Shown in pieces: positions 32,718 through 41,279 of a stretch of DNA of 41,279 nucleotides; position 1 is the first letter of the stretch; each line of letters starts with the position of its first letter. The stretch covers positions 1 to 41,279 of the forward strand of contig CACILT010000008.1 in the NCBI GenBank assembly GCA_902587565.1. Direction: 5' to 3'. This stretch comes from an uncultured Alphaproteobacteria bacterium. GTDB taxonomy: Bacteria > Pseudomonadota > Alphaproteobacteria > HIMB59 > GCA-002718135. The position numbers were made by a program, and so were the translations under genes. The notes under the pieces were generated by a model. That model made no database searches, was not told the DNA's origin, and saw nothing but the letters and a program-made list of their open reading frames with translations.

Positions 32718-33080
32718 ATGTTTCAAAATAAAAAACAACTTCAGTACTTATGGATTTTTAAACCTGAACTTAATGATATTGCAAAAAGAATTGCAGAAGA
32801 TCATACAAAATGGATGAATGAAACACATACAAAAGAGGGTGATAAAGCACTTCTAATGTTAAATTGGTCCATTGGCCCTGAATTCAAAGATGGTAATAAA
32901 ACAGGCAATATGTCTCTAATCTTAACAGAAGTTTATGAAAATCAAGCAGGAATAGATGATCATTTTGAACAAGCACAAAACAATGGAGCAACTTTTAGAG
33001 ATGATTTTAATGATTTTGAAAGTAAATGTGAAAATTTAGTAAAAATTAATAGTTCAGATATTATCAATTCAATGTGGTAA
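32718..33080 (+). CDS. small soluble protein, possible ferredoxin-like fold
   Basis: A 120-residue ORF with an SD (AAAGGA) before its ATG. It has alternating strands and helices (LQYLWIFKPELNDIAKRIAED, ALLMLNWSIGPEF, MSLILTEVYENQAGIDDHFEQ) resembling the dimeric alpha-beta barrel of ABM-type proteins, but no active-site signature is visible. It lies 54 bases after the transglutaminase gene on the same strand, so it may belong to the glutamine-controlled operon. I do not recognise a specific family. Confidence 0.65.
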   Translation: MFQNKKQLQYLWIFKPELNDIAKRIAEDHTKWMNETHTKEGDKALLMLNWSIGPEFKDGNKTGNMSLILTEVYENQAGIDDHFEQAQNNGATFRDDFNDFESKCENLVKINSSDIINSMW

Positions 33081-33190
33081 ATATAATTTTCAAACTCTTG
33101 TTTCTTTTAAATAGATTAAAATAATCTTATTGTAATATTCAAACTACATATCTAAGTTAGATAATAAATTTATTAGAATTTATAATTATT

Positions 33191-33586
33191 ATGGAAATAG
33201 AAAAAATTTTTAAAAATTTAATTTTAGCAGACTTTATTGTTATAATTTTAATGGTTATATCATCTATGTACCAACCATCAGAAATTACTAATCTTTATGA
33301 AAATTTGAATGATGGATTGTTATCTAATTTTGAAAATTTTTCTCGAATTGTATCCATTAGTTTATTCTTTTTATATCTATTTACTTTAAATTTACTTTAT
33401 AGATTTATCTCTTACAGCAAACCACTGTATTTATTTTTAGTAGTAGCTGGCATAGTTCTTAATTTTTTTAGTGGTTCTGTTATCTATACTGCTTTTAGTG
33501 GAATGCTTGATCAAATAGGTGGTCTCATTAGTGGAGCAATTTTAATACTTTTGTATTTTTCACCAGTCAAAGATAATTTTAGATAA
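33191..33586 (+). CDS. four-helix membrane protein, function unknown
   Basis: A 131-residue protein with predicted helices at residues 9-27, 52-73, 78-96 and 102-124. The start follows an AT-rich leader without a clear SD. Its arrangement (a longer periplasmic loop after helix 1 containing MYQPSEITNLYENL) loosely recalls DUF4386-type proteins but is too short for a confident match. Function not known. Confidence 0.65.
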   Translation: MEIEKIFKNLILADFIVIILMVISSMYQPSEITNLYENLNDGLLSNFENFSRIVSISLFFLYLFTLNLLYRFISYSKPLYLFLVVAGIVLNFFSGSVIYTAFSGMLDQIGGLISGAILILLYFSPVKDNFR

Positions 33587-33699
33587 AAAAACTTTGTTTT
33601 CTGCTAACAATATGGAATTTATATATTTTTTTTGAATCTTTGATTAAAATATAAAAATAGGTTGGTCCAAACCCTATTAAAAAAAAGGCCATTTTATTT

Positions 33700-34092
33700 A
33701 TGGCAAGAACACTAGCGAAAATAATAATAGGCATACTAAGTTTATGGGCATTGGTATCTGTAATTGCAGAAATTATGGGTGTAACTATTTTTTTTCCATT
33801 TAATGTTGTTGAAAAACAGGAGATACCTTATTATCGCGTAGCCTCCGTTAGATTATCTGTACTCTTAACATTTGCATATTTTGGCTTTAGATATTTATTT
33901 TTTCAATCCGAAAAATTATTTCCGATACAGTTTCTTGATGTTTATATAAAATCTTTGACTATTTGTGGTTTTTTTGTTTTTTATACAAGTCAAGTTGAGA
34001 TTAGAGAATATTACTTTGTTTTATTCCTTTTTATAGTTTCTATAATTTTACATTTTGCATCTAGAAATAAAATCAGAAGTTATTTTAATTAA
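33700..34092 (+). CDS. four-helix membrane protein, function unknown
   Basis: A 130-residue inner-membrane protein beginning MARTLAKIIIGILSLWALVS, with further helices at about 48-68, 82-98 and 104-122. Charged loops and Arg-rich ends are consistent with positive-inside orientation. I do not recognise it. It ends directly in front of the hairpin terminator at 34094. Confidence 0.65.
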   Translation: MARTLAKIIIGILSLWALVSVIAEIMGVTIFFPFNVVEKQEIPYYRVASVRLSVLLTFAYFGFRYLFFQSEKLFPIQFLDVYIKSLTICGFFVFYTSQVEIREYYFVLFLFIVSIILHFASRNKIRSYFN

Positions 34093-34093
34093 A

Positions 34094-34112
34094 GGCGATA
34101 ACAATTATCGCC
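34094..34112. terminator. bidirectional intrinsic terminator
   Basis: GGCGATAA (34094-34101), loop CAA, TTATCGCC (34105-34112): a perfect 8-base stem, the most GC-rich hairpin in this part of the window. It lies between two convergent genes and is flanked by TTAATTAAA on one side and TTATAAAATTTTTTATT on the other, so it can end transcription in both directions. Confidence 0.85.
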
Positions 34113-34127
34113 TTATAAAATTTTTTA

Positions 34128-34553
34128 TTAAGTAGTTATCAATTTCAATGCTACAAGAATTAAACCAATTAAAGGAAACATTAATCCTCTAATATTTGGT
34201 TTAAAGCCATAATTATTTACAAAATTAAAATATCTTAAAATTCCATTTATTGTTGCAAACAAAAATAGTATCCCTAAAAATGAATACCAGAATTCGTATT
34301 GAATTATATTTTCTTCATAAGTATTTTCTGTAACATCAAATGTTAATAGAATAGACATTAGTAAGATTGCAAGAAAAATGACTCCAAAATTACCTCTAAA
34401 GATCGTTTTTGGTTCTTCATTTGAAAAACCAAGATCATTATAGAATTTATTGTTAAAAAAAAATTGATAAATTACAAAAACATTAAATAGCATAAATAAA
34501 ACATGAAAACTAAAAGGTAATGTTCCACCTGCTTCTAAAATATGTTGTGACAT
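34128..34553 (-). CDS. membrane protein of unknown function
   Basis: A 141-residue protein with helices at about 13-33, 54-70, 87-104 and 120-138, separated by polar loops (FSNEEPKTIFRGN, DVTENTYEENI). A clear SD (TAGGAGT) precedes the ATG on the minus strand. No known family recognised. It is convergent with the 130-residue membrane protein across the shared terminator. Confidence 0.65.
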   Translation of the reverse strand: MSQHILEAGGTLPFSFHVLFMLFNVFVIYQFFFNNKFYNDLGFSNEEPKTIFRGNFGVIFLAILLMSILLTFDVTENTYEENIIQYEFWYSFLGILFLFATINGILRYFNFVNNYGFKPNIRGLMFPLIGLILVALKLITT

Positions 34554-34630
34554 AAAAAAACTCCTATAAATAAATGTTTATTGAATTAATTGAGATTCTT
34601 CAAAATATAACAATTTTAATTTAAAAGAAA

Positions 34631-35659
34631 TTAATCGTTACTTGATTTTGCCCAGAGATTTATTTTTTCTTCTTTAGCGTATATATCAATGTTCTTTAAT
34701 TCTTTTTTTGTAAATACTAGATTTTTTTGACTATCTAAACATTCATCAAGTTGTTTTACAGTTCTTGCTCCAATTAAAGCTGAAGTCATTGTTTGATGTC
34801 TTAATACCCATGATAAAGCCATTTGTGGTAATGATTGACCTCTTTTTTTGGCAATTTTTGTTAATTCTTTAATCTTAAATAGATAACTTTTCGTAATCAT
34901 TTTTTTATCTAATGAAGAATTATCTGAAATTCTAGATACTTTAGGAATAGATCTTAAATATTTCCCTGACAACATACCTTGGGCAAGTGGTGAAAAAGCT
35001 ATACATCCTATACCGAGTTTTTTTAGAGTATTTAGTAAATCTTTTTCAATCCATCTATTGATCATCGAGTAAGAGGGTTGATGGATTAAGCAGTTTATAC
35101 CCCTTTGTTTTAAGAGTTTATTCATTTTAATAGTTTGTTTTGAGCTATATGATGAAATTCCTATATATAAAGCTTTACCATTTTTTATTGATTGAGCTAA
35201 AGCATCTGCTGTTTCCTCAAGTGGAGTTAAGGGATCAAATCGATGAGAGTAAAAAATATCTACATATTCTAATTTCATTCTTTTTAGACTTTGATCAAGG
35301 CTTGCAGTCAAATATTTTTTTGAACCCCATTCTCCATAAGGACCAGGCCACATATCATAACCAGCTTTGGTTGATATAATCAGCTCATCTCTGTATTTTT
35401 TTAAGTCTGAATTCATTACTCTTCCAAAATTAGCTTCGGCTGAACCATAGGGTGGTCCGTAATTATTTGCTAAATCAAAATGCGTTACACCTTTATCAAA
35501 TGCTCTGAAAAGCATTTTTTTTGATTCACTTGGCATAGAATTTTTACCGCCAAAGTTATGCCAAAGCCCAAGTGTAATAGGGGGTAAAAGTAATCCACTA
35601 TTTCCACATCTTCTATAGATTAATTTTTCATATCTTTTTGTATTAGCTTTGTATTTCAT
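34631..35659 (-). CDS. aldo/keto reductase, YghZ-like
   Basis: A 342-residue NADPH-dependent reductase of the AKR superfamily close to YghZ/Gpr (L-glyceraldehyde-3-phosphate reductase). Visible: the opening YRRCGNSGLLLPPITLGLWHNFG, split by the first beta hairpin, the catalytic tetrad Asp (THFDLANNYG), Tyr in NNYGPPYG, Lys in ISTKAGYDMWPGPYGEWGS and His in FYSHRFDPLTP. The YGPPYGSAEANFG block separates this subgroup from shorter AKRs. C-terminal GARTVKQLDECL supplies the cofactor phosphate contacts. The physiological aldehyde is unknown. Confidence 0.92.
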   Translation of the reverse strand: MKYKANTKRYEKLIYRRCGNSGLLLPPITLGLWHNFGGKNSMPSESKKMLFRAFDKGVTHFDLANNYGPPYGSAEANFGRVMNSDLKKYRDELIISTKAGYDMWPGPYGEWGSKKYLTASLDQSLKRMKLEYVDIFYSHRFDPLTPLEETADALAQSIKNGKALYIGISSYSSKQTIKMNKLLKQRGINCLIHQPSYSMINRWIEKDLLNTLKKLGIGCIAFSPLAQGMLSGKYLRSIPKVSRISDNSSLDKKMITKSYLFKIKELTKIAKKRGQSLPQMALSWVLRHQTMTSALIGARTVKQLDECLDSQKNLVFTKKELKNIDIYAKEEKINLWAKSSND

Positions 35660-35709
35660 ACTTATAAAAAAATTATGTTTTTTTATATAATAATATATAA
35701 ATTAAATAA

Positions 35710-35889
35710 ATGACTGACTTACAATGGTATGCCTATCTTGGAGGATTTGTAGCATTCGCTATTGGGTGTTATTTATACTATCTTTCTAGAAATGAAGAAT
35801 TAAGTGATAAACAAGTTAAAAATAGAAAAAGAATTATGAATTTTTTTTTAATTATTGCATTAGCATGTGTTGGTTATTCATGGTTATAA
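35710..35889 (+). CDS. small two-helix membrane protein (59 residues)
   Basis: An ATG at 35710 opens a 59-residue ORF: MTDLQWYAYLGGFVAFAIGC begins the first helix (residues 5-23), a charged loop (SRNEELSDKQVKNRKR) follows, then a second helix (residues 41-58) ends in GYSWL. The distinct helix-loop-helix form and basic loop suggest a real membrane protein. No strong SD. It is cotranscribed with the next gene, 23 bases downstream, and divergent from the aldo/keto reductase gene. Function unknown. Confidence 0.55.
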   Translation: MTDLQWYAYLGGFVAFAIGCYLYYLSRNEELSDKQVKNRKRIMNFFLIIALACVGYSWL

Positions 35890-35912
35890 AAAATTAACAA
35901 CAAGGAGTAAAA

Positions 35913-36197
35913 ATGTCAGTTGCTAGAATAACAACTATTAATTTTAAATCGAAAGAAGATGCTGATAAATCTATAGAAGATTATTCAGAAAAAGCACCAA
36001 GTGAATTTCCTGAAGCAGAACAATTATTGCAAATTCGTGCAAGTGATACAATGGTTATGGCAATTTCTTTATATGCTGATAATGATGCTATGGATCGAGC
36101 TTCAGCTGCTAGATCTAAAAGAATGAGTAATAATGAAAAAACTTTTGATGTAGTTGATACTAAAACTGGTGAAGTAACATTAAATCATAAAAATTAA
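35913..36197 (+). CDS. small ABM/ferredoxin-like protein, function unknown
   Basis: A 94-residue soluble protein with a strong SD (AAGGAG, 35902-35907) 5 bases before the ATG. The layout is beta-alpha-beta: ARITTINFKSKEDADKSIEDY, then LLQIRASDTMVMAISLYADNDAMDRASAARS, then a C-terminal FDVVDTKTGEVTLNHK. This fits a dimeric alpha-beta-barrel (antibiotic biosynthesis monooxygenase-like) fold without telling the activity. tRNA-Arg follows 7 bases after its stop. Confidence 0.75.
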   Translation: MSVARITTINFKSKEDADKSIEDYSEKAPSEFPEAEQLLQIRASDTMVMAISLYADNDAMDRASAARSKRMSNNEKTFDVVDTKTGEVTLNHKN

Positions 36198-36204
36198 ATT
36201 AGGA

Positions 36205-36281
36205 GTGCCCGTAGCTCAGTAGGATAGAGCACCAGATTCCTAATCTGGGGGTCGCATGTTCGAATCATGCCGGGCACGCCA
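36205..36281 (+). tRNA. tRNA-Arg (anticodon CCT)
   Basis: Acceptor stem GTGCCCG (36205-36211) with CGGGCAC (36271-36277), discriminator G, encoded CCA (36279-36281). The D arm GCTC...GAGC, the anticodon stem CCAGA/TCTGG with loop TTCCTAA giving anticodon CCT, and the T loop TTCGAAT are all intact. It reads AGG codons. Length 77 bases. Confidence 0.97.
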
Positions 36282-36329
36282 AATATTTATTTTCTTCTAT
36301 TTTGTTTCAATTATACTTAATTCAACAAT

Positions 36330-37124
36330 ATGGACAAATTACTACAAAGATCGAAAGGAAATATTAATATTGAATTATTAGATAATACTTTTAAAAAATT
36401 TTATCAAAGTGGTTGTTGTAAAATTTTAAATCCAAATAATTATAATGAAAGTAACGAATTAGTTTTAATTAATACAGCAGGTGGAATAACTTGCAATGAT
36501 AATATTGAAATTAATGCCGTAATTAATAATTCCGAGTTAAGTATTTGCACTCAAGCTGCTGAAAAAATTTATGCAGGAATTGGTGATCCAGCAACAGTAG
36601 AAATAAATATTAATTTAAATAACTCTTCTTTGTATTGGCTTCCAAAAGAATTAATTCTATTTGATAAATCAAAATTAAGAAGAAAAATTAATATTAATTT
36701 ATCAGGTAATTCTAATTTGATTTTTTGTGAAACATCAATTTTCGGAAGAAAAGCAATGTCAGAGCAGATTAAAAATATTTTATTTTCTGATCAATGGAAA
36801 ATAAATGTCAATTCTTCTTTAAAACATTTTGAGGCTATCAATATGCATGGATCAATGACTGATAATTATAAGAATAATTATACATTTGCTAATAAATCCG
36901 CTTTATCAACAATTCTAATATTTGGTGAAATTATTCATCAAGTTGAGTCTGAATTAAGAAAAATAATAGAAAACATAGAAAATCATTATTGTGAGATGAC
37001 AATATTTGACGATAAAATTATTATCAGAAGTTTATCAAATGACAATTATGATTTAAAAAAAACACTAAATTTTATTATTAAAAATATAATTCATGATAAA
37101 CTTCCCAAGAGTTGGGATTTGTAA
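36330..37124 (+). CDS. ureD: urease accessory protein UreD
   Basis: The nickel-delivery scaffold that docks on the urease apoenzyme with UreF and UreG. The 264-residue protein shows the family's LINTAGGITCNDNIEINAVI near residue 50 and TQAAEKIYAG near 75, where the TTQAAEKVYR-type motif is conserved, then WLPKELILFDKSKLRRKI near 105 and FCETSIFGRKAM near 131. Divergent but complete. First gene of the operon; ureA begins on the base after its stop. The 48-base gap to the tRNA shows no SD, which is common here. Confidence 0.92.
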   Translation: MDKLLQRSKGNINIELLDNTFKKFYQSGCCKILNPNNYNESNELVLINTAGGITCNDNIEINAVINNSELSICTQAAEKIYAGIGDPATVEININLNNSSLYWLPKELILFDKSKLRRKININLSGNSNLIFCETSIFGRKAMSEQIKNILFSDQWKINVNSSLKHFEAINMHGSMTDNYKNNYTFANKSALSTILIFGEIIHQVESELRKIIENIENHYCEMTIFDDKIIIRSLSNDNYDLKKTLNFIIKNIIHDKLPKSWDL

Positions 37125-37427
37125 ATGAAATTAACGCCTAGAGAAAAAGATAAGTTGATGGTCAGTATGGCAGCTAATGTTGCTAGAAAACGTCTAGAAA
37201 GAGGTGTTAAACTTAATTACCCGGAAGCTATAGCTCTTATAACAGATTTTGTCATAGAGGGTGCAAGAGATGGAAAAATGGTATCTGAATTAATGGAAAC
37301 AGGTGCTCATGTGGTTAAAAAAGAAGATTGCATGGACGGAATTCAAGATATGATTCCTGAGGTACAAGTAGAGGCAACATTTCCAGATGGAACAAAATTA
37401 GTAACAGTACATAAACCGATTAGATAA
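37125..37427 (+). CDS. ureA: urease gamma subunit
   Basis: The smallest structural subunit of urease. The 100-residue protein is full length and highly conserved: [40 protein letters not shown], and the [20 protein letters not shown] end. It is separate from UreB, as in most bacteria (not fused as in Helicobacter). The ATG follows the ureD stop directly and its own stop overlaps ureB (TAATG). Confidence 0.98.
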   Translation: MKLTPREKDKLMVSMAANVARKRLERGVKLNYPEAIALITDFVIEGARDGKMVSELMETGAHVVKKEDCMDGIQDMIPEVQVEATFPDGTKLVTVHKPIR

Positions 37428-37738
37428 TGAAACCTGGTGAAATAATAACAAAACAAAATAGTGATATTAATTTGAATGATGAAAGACAATCAATCACTTT
37501 AAAAGTTTCAAATAGTGGAGATCGACCAATACAAGTTGGAAGTCATTATCATTTTGCTGAAACAAATGAATATTTACAATTTGATAGAGAAAAATCAAAT
37601 GGTATGCGTTTAGACATACCATCTGGAACTGCTGTTCGATTTGAACCTGGTCAATCAAAAGACGTAGAATTAATTCCAATAACTGGAAATAGAAAGATAT
37701 TTGGTTTTAATAAGAAAGTTATGGGTCAATTGAAATGA
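37427..37738 (+). CDS. ureB: urease beta subunit
   Basis: The beta-sandwich structural subunit. 103 residues: [20 protein letters not shown], then the signature [20 protein letters not shown] (about residues 28-47), [17 protein letters not shown], and the GFNKKVMG end. The GSHYHF block contacts the alpha subunit's flap. Coupled to ureA by a 1-base overlap and to ureC by 4 bases (ATGA). Confidence 0.98.
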   Translation: MKPGEIITKQNSDINLNDERQSITLKVSNSGDRPIQVGSHYHFAETNEYLQFDREKSNGMRLDIPSGTAVRFEPGQSKDVELIPITGNRKIFGFNKKVMGQLK

Positions 37739-39441
37739 AAAAAATAAAAAGAGAAGCTTATTCCGATATGTATGGACCAACAACTGGAGATAAAATTAGA
37801 CTGGCTGACACTGAGCTTTTTATTGAAGTGGAAAATGATTTAACGAATTATGGTGAAGAGGTAAAATTTGGTGGAGGAAAAGTCATTCGAGATGGAATGG
37901 GACAATCTCAAGTATCTCGTAAAGATGGTGCTGTTGATACAGTTATAACAAACGCCTTAATAGTAGATGTAAATGGAATTTATAAAGCTGACATCGGAAT
38001 CAAAGATGGCTTGATTAATGAAATTGGCAAAGCAGGAAATCCAGACACACAACCAAATGTAAATATTATTATTGGACCAGGAACAGAAATAATTGCAGGT
38101 GAGGGAAAAATTATCACAGCAGGAGGATTTGATAGTCATATTCATTTTATTTGCCCTCAACAAATTGATGATGCTCTACATTCAGGCATAACAACGATGT
38201 TGGGTGGAGGAACTGGACCTGCACACGGTACTTTGGCAACTACAGTTACACCTGGACCATGGCATATAGAGAAAATGATACAATCAGCTGATGCGTTTTC
38301 TATGAACTTAGCTTTTGCAGGAAAAGGAAACAGTTCATTATCTCAAGCTCTTGAAGAACAAGTAATTGCTGGTGCAAGTTCACTAAAATTACATGAAGAT
38401 TGGGGTACAACTCCTGCAGCAATTGATAATTGTTTAAATGTTGCTGATGAACACGATATACAAGTTATGATTCACACTGACACGTTAAATGAAAGTGGAT
38501 TTGTAGAGAGTACAATTAAAGCAATTAATAGAAGAACCATTCATGCATTTCATACAGAGGGAGCAGGGGGAGGTCATGCACCAGATATTATAAAAGTTTG
38601 CGGTGAGGAATATGTTATTCCATCATCAACAAACCCAACAAGACCGTATACTGTTAATACAGTTGAAGAACACTTAGATATGTTAATGGTTTGTCATCAC
38701 CTTGATAAATCAATACCTGAAGATGTTGCATTTGCTGAAAGTCGTATTCGTAAAGAAACCATTGCTGCAGAAGATATTCTCCATGACATGGGTGCATTTT
38801 CAATTATTGCGTCTGATAGTCAAGCAATGGGTCGTGCTGGCGAAGTTATTATTAGAACATGGCAAACTGCACATAAAATGAAAGTTCAAAGGGGACAATT
38901 AAAGGAAGAGCAGGGCGATAATGATAATTTACGTGTTAAACGTTATATAGCTAAATATACAATTAATCCTGCAATTGCTCATGGTATTTCCGATCATATT
39001 GGCAGTATTGAAAAGAACAAACGTGCAGATATTGTCATTTGGGACACAGCTTTTTTTGGTGTTAAGCCTGAAATGGTTTTGCAAGGTGGAAGTATTTCTT
39101 GTTCACAAATGGGTGATCCTAATGCCTCAATTCCAACACCACAACCAGTGTATTCAAGACCAATGTTTTCTTCTTTTGGAAAATCATTAGAAAAATCTAC
39201 TGTCACTTTTGTTAGTAAAGTTTCTTTAGATAAAGACTCATTTAAAAACTCCGGAGTAAGTAAATCTTTATTACCTGTTAAAAATATTAGAAAAATTTCT
39301 AAAAAAGATATGATATTAAATGATTATTGTCCAAAAATAGAAGTGAATCCAGAAACTTATGAAGTTTTAGCAGACGGTGAATTAATTACTTGTGAGCCAG
39401 CTGAAACACTACCTTTGGCTCAACGTTATTTTATGTACTAA
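37735..39441 (+). CDS. ureC: urease alpha subunit (catalytic)
   Basis: Hydrolyses urea to ammonia and carbamate at a dinickel site. 568 residues, full length. Nickel ligands and catalytic residues are intact: His135 and His137 in [10 protein letters not shown], the carbamylated Lys218 in [11 protein letters not shown], His in MIHTDTLNE, His in [15 protein letters not shown], the flap His in [20 protein letters not shown], and Asp in [11 protein letters not shown]. The N-terminal [20 protein letters not shown] is the family opening. No sign of decay. The stop is one base before the ureE start. Confidence 0.99.
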   Translation: MKKIKREAYSDMYGPTTGDKIRLADTELFIEVENDLTNYGEEVKFGGGKVIRDGMGQSQVSRKDGAVDTVITNALIVDVNGIYKADIGIKDGLINEIGKAGNPDTQPNVNIIIGPGTEIIAGEGKIITAGGFDSHIHFICPQQIDDALHSGITTMLGGGTGPAHGTLATTVTPGPWHIEKMIQSADAFSMNLAFAGKGNSSLSQALEEQVIAGASSLKLHEDWGTTPAAIDNCLNVADEHDIQVMIHTDTLNESGFVESTIKAINRRTIHAFHTEGAGGGHAPDIIKVCGEEYVIPSSTNPTRPYTVNTVEEHLDMLMVCHHLDKSIPEDVAFAESRIRKETIAAEDILHDMGAFSIIASDSQAMGRAGEVIIRTWQTAHKMKVQRGQLKEEQGDNDNLRVKRYIAKYTINPAIAHGISDHIGSIEKNKRADIVIWDTAFFGVKPEMVLQGGSISCSQMGDPNASIPTPQPVYSRPMFSSFGKSLEKSTVTFVSKVSLDKDSFKNSGVSKSLLPVKNIRKISKKDMILNDYCPKIEVNPETYEVLADGELITCEPAETLPLAQRYFMY

Positions 39442-39442
39442 A

Positions 39443-39886
39443 ATGTATACTTCATTCAAAATTATTCATCACAATAATAGTCATGAAGTATTTGATGAAA
39501 TTTCACTATCTTATGAAGAAAGATTTATTCGTAGAAAAAAACTTATAGCAAATAATGGTACTGAATTTTTAGTTAATCTTGAAGAAACCGTCAGTATTGA
39601 TGAAAATCATTATTTTGAATTAGACAATGGAAAATTAATTAAAGTTATATCTAAAGAAGAAAATTTAATTGAAATAACGGGTGATAATTTAAAGCAAATC
39701 ATATGGCATATAGGAAATAGACATCTGCCATGCCAAATTGAAGAAAACAGAATTCTTATTCAAGATGATGCTGTAATTCTTGATATGATTCTAAAATTAC
39801 ACGGAAATGTAAAAAAAGTTTTTGAAAAATTTAAACCTGAAGGTGGTGCTTATGGTATGGGCAGAACACATAGTCACAAACATTAA
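39443..39886 (+). CDS. ureE: urease nickel metallochaperone UreE
   Basis: Binds and delivers nickel to the UreDFG-apoenzyme complex. I take the ATG at 39443, one base after the ureC stop, rather than the ATG 51 bases further upstream, because the family begins with this strand (MYTSFKIIHH). 147 residues with the motif IWHIGNRHLPCQIEENRILI (about residues 91-110) and the conserved His in LKLHGNVKKVFEKFKPE; this is the UreE N-/C-domain pattern. The C-terminus ends in a short His-rich tail HSHKH, a modest nickel-buffering site. ureF starts one base after its stop. Confidence 0.94.
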   Translation: MYTSFKIIHHNNSHEVFDEISLSYEERFIRRKKLIANNGTEFLVNLEETVSIDENHYFELDNGKLIKVISKEENLIEITGDNLKQIIWHIGNRHLPCQIEENRILIQDDAVILDMILKLHGNVKKVFEKFKPEGGAYGMGRTHSHKH

Positions 39887-39887
39887 A

Positions 39888-40523
39888 ATGAAGAAATTTA
39901 AAGATCCTCATCAAATACTACAAGTATGGTTTTCATCCTCTTTTCCTATTGGTTCTTACGCATATTCCCATGGTTTAGAAGCTCTGATTGATGATAAAAA
40001 AATTAAAAATAGAGACGATGTTAAAGAATTTTTAGATGCGCTTTTATTTTATGGGACATTAAGAAATGATTATATTTTTATGAAATCTATTTACAAAAGT
40101 GAGGAAATTAATGAATTAATCTTAGGAAGTGCTTCTTCGAAAGAAAGGCAAATAGAAATGATAGATATGGGAAATTCTTTTCGTAAAATCATGAAAGATA
40201 GTTGGGAATTATCTCTACCTGAAAATACATCATTTATATATTGTTTGGCAAAAGCTGGATTACATTTTGACATTAAGTTTGATGATTTAATTAAGTTTTA
40301 TCTACAATCATTCATTTCTAATTTAATAAATGTATGTGTAAAACATATACCAATGTCTCAAAAAGATGGACAGAGTCTAAATGTTATTTTTATTAATCAA
40401 ATTCAAAATTTTTTAAATCAATCTGATAAACTAACTATTAAAGATATAGGTACAACTTTTTTTATTGGTGATATTTATGCAATTAAGCATGAAAATTTAG
40501 ACTCAAGGATTTATTTAACGTGA
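39888..40523 (+). CDS. ureF: urease accessory protein UreF
   Basis: A GTPase-regulating partner of UreG within the urease activation complex. The ATG at 39888, one base after ureE, gives 211 residues; a longer in-frame form would overlap ureE by 65 bases. The conserved opening is [20 protein letters not shown] (about residues 11-30), followed by the helical body and [18 protein letters not shown] near 146, where the family has the V(R)..PLGQ.D.Q block. Divergent mid-region but otherwise complete. Confidence 0.93.
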   Translation: MKKFKDPHQILQVWFSSSFPIGSYAYSHGLEALIDDKKIKNRDDVKEFLDALLFYGTLRNDYIFMKSIYKSEEINELILGSASSKERQIEMIDMGNSFRKIMKDSWELSLPENTSFIYCLAKAGLHFDIKFDDLIKFYLQSFISNLINVCVKHIPMSQKDGQSLNVIFINQIQNFLNQSDKLTIKDIGTTFFIGDIYAIKHENLDSRIYLT

Positions 40524-41131
40524 ACAATATAAATGGTCCGTTAAAAGTTGGTATAGGTGGTGGGATAGGGACTGGTAAAACTAGTTTAACAGAAGCATTA
40601 TGTCGTCATTTATCTAAAAAAGTTTCTATGGCAGTTATTTCAAATGATATTTATACAACTGAAGATGCGGAATATTTAATGAAAGCACAAGTGCTACCTA
40701 TAGAGAGAATTAAAGGTGTTGAAACTGGTGGATGTCCACATACGGCTATAAGGGAAGATTGTAGTATTAATCTACTTGCAGTTGATGAAATGAAAAAAAA
40801 ATTTCCAGATTTAGATTTAATCCTTATTGAATCTGGTGGTGATAATTTAGCTGCAACTTTCAGTCCAGAGTTAGTTGATTTAACAATTTATATGATTGAT
40901 GTTGCACAAGGTGCAGACATACCGAGAAAAAAAGCACCAGCTATTAAAAAATCTGATTTACTCGTAATTAATAAAGTTGACCTAGCTCCATATGTTAATG
41001 TTGATTTAGAGCAAATGAAACAGGATGTGAATGAAGCCAGAAACGGGTTACCCTATATTTTTGGTGAAATGAAAAATAATAACGGAATTGAAAAAATTTC
41101 TGACTTCTTAACTTCTCAAGGTGGATTATAA
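40520..41131 (+). CDS. ureG: urease accessory GTPase UreG
   Basis: A SIMIBI-class GTPase that couples GTP hydrolysis to nickel insertion. It starts with GTG at 40520, overlapping the ureF stop by 4 bases (GTGA); no in-frame ATG lies nearby that keeps the P-loop. 203 residues: P-loop [13 protein letters not shown] (about residues 11-20), where GPVGSGKT is usual, [13 protein letters not shown], the nickel-binding [17 protein letters not shown] (Cys-Pro-His), [19 protein letters not shown], and the guanine motif [11 protein letters not shown] (NKVD). It ends next to a convergent gene. Confidence 0.97.
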   Translation: MNNINGPLKVGIGGGIGTGKTSLTEALCRHLSKKVSMAVISNDIYTTEDAEYLMKAQVLPIERIKGVETGGCPHTAIREDCSINLLAVDEMKKKFPDLDLILIESGGDNLAATFSPELVDLTIYMIDVAQGADIPRKKAPAIKKSDLLVINKVDLAPYVNVDLEQMKQDVNEARNGLPYIFGEMKNNNGIEKISDFLTSQGGL

Positions 41132-41279
41132 CTATTCTACCTTTTGCAAAGAATACACTGTATCTGTACTATTAAATTTTGAATCAAATTCTTTTGATTT
41201 TGGGTCATCAAATAAAGCGTAAAATTTTTCTTGGTCAGTAACATTACACATAATCATCACATGGCCATCTTTAACAAAA
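41132..41279 (-). CDS. 3' end of an unidentified protein gene
   Basis: The minus strand is open from the window edge to a TAG at 41132-41134, giving 48 C-terminal residues: FVKDGHVMIMCNVTDQEKFY, then a charged stretch ending in VYSLQKVE. The strand-helix-strand pattern suggests a small dimeric alpha-beta-barrel protein, but too little is present to name it. It abuts the convergent ureG stop (41131/41132), which supports real coding up to that point. Confidence 0.6.
   Translation of the reverse strand, partial: FVKDGHVMIMCNVTDQEKFYALFDDPKSKEFDSKFNSTDTVYSLQKVE

Noticed and set aside
33657-33677. Imperfect hairpin ATAGGTT...AACCCTAT before the 33700 gene
   Set aside because: The stem has a bulge and is followed by A rather than U on the plus strand, and the position before a start codon does not suit a terminator.
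36205-36330. tRNA-Arg beside the urease operon as a possible integration site of an island
   Set aside because: I found no repeat of the tRNA 3' end, no integrase gene and no base-composition change within the window.
37494-39206. Long reading frames in other frames across the ureB and ureC genes
   Set aside because: They are shadows of strongly conserved urease genes and have no family features.

Overview
The window is very AT-rich with compact, often overlapping genes, weak Shine-Dalgarno sites and runs of A/T even inside coding sequence. The gene content (metG-tatD-MBL hydrolase order, bacterial phosphatidylcholine synthase, a HalD/ArpA-like 2OG oxygenase, DMT permeases, urease ureDABCEFG) suggests a streamlined, low-GC marine alphaproteobacterium, of the SAR11, HIMB59 or AEGEAN-169 kind. 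That placement is an inference from content; no rRNA is present. I see no insertion sequences, prophage or CRISPR.

Layout. (1) 1-6513, plus strand: one tightly packed run of metG (5' end missing), tatD, a PhnP-like MBL hydrolase, a 3-hydroxyisobutyrate-dehydrogenase-family enzyme, an SMP-30 lactonase-like protein, pterin carbinolamine dehydratase and an M81 (MlrC-like) peptidase. (2) 6514-16014: mixed-strand accessory genes: SelO AMPylase, 2OG oxygenase, orphan TupA-like binding protein, DUF3147 and three DMT permeases, a four-CxxC protein, an HDAC-fold deacetylase, a PhyH oxygenase and YjbQ. (3) 16196-20275: an overlapping plus-strand operon of a TTC38-like TPR protein, a probable D-apionate lactonase (ApnL) and a probable D-apiose dehydrogenase (ApsD). 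(4) 20284-26367, minus strand: an 870-residue protein joining two cNMP-binding folds, an acyltransferase and an SGNH hydrolase; a YugP-like zinc peptidase; a renalase-like flavoprotein with small ORFs; an EF-hand secreted protein and a glycine-zipper lipoprotein. (5) 26461-29121: photolyase, MutT-like Nudix enzyme and phosphatidylcholine synthase. (6) 29122-32663: two tandem glutamine-riboswitch aptamers, a start-codon-masking hairpin and a 20-codon leader ORF ahead of the ATP-grasp / alpha-E / transglutaminase operon. (7) 32718-36281: small membrane and soluble proteins, an aldo-keto reductase and tRNA-Arg(CCT). (8) 36330-41131: a complete urease operon, followed by a partial convergent gene.

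Themes. Nitrogen economy stands out: urease generates ammonia, and only about 4 kb upstream lies an operon apparently controlled by glutamine through RNA. The best candidates for something undescribed are the glutamine-riboswitch control of the ATP-grasp/alpha-E/transglutaminase operon with its leader ORF, the four-domain cNMP-acyltransferase-SGNH protein, and a minimal D-apiose oxidation module in a small marine genome. Functions were assigned from motifs and remembered family patterns only; no database search was possible.
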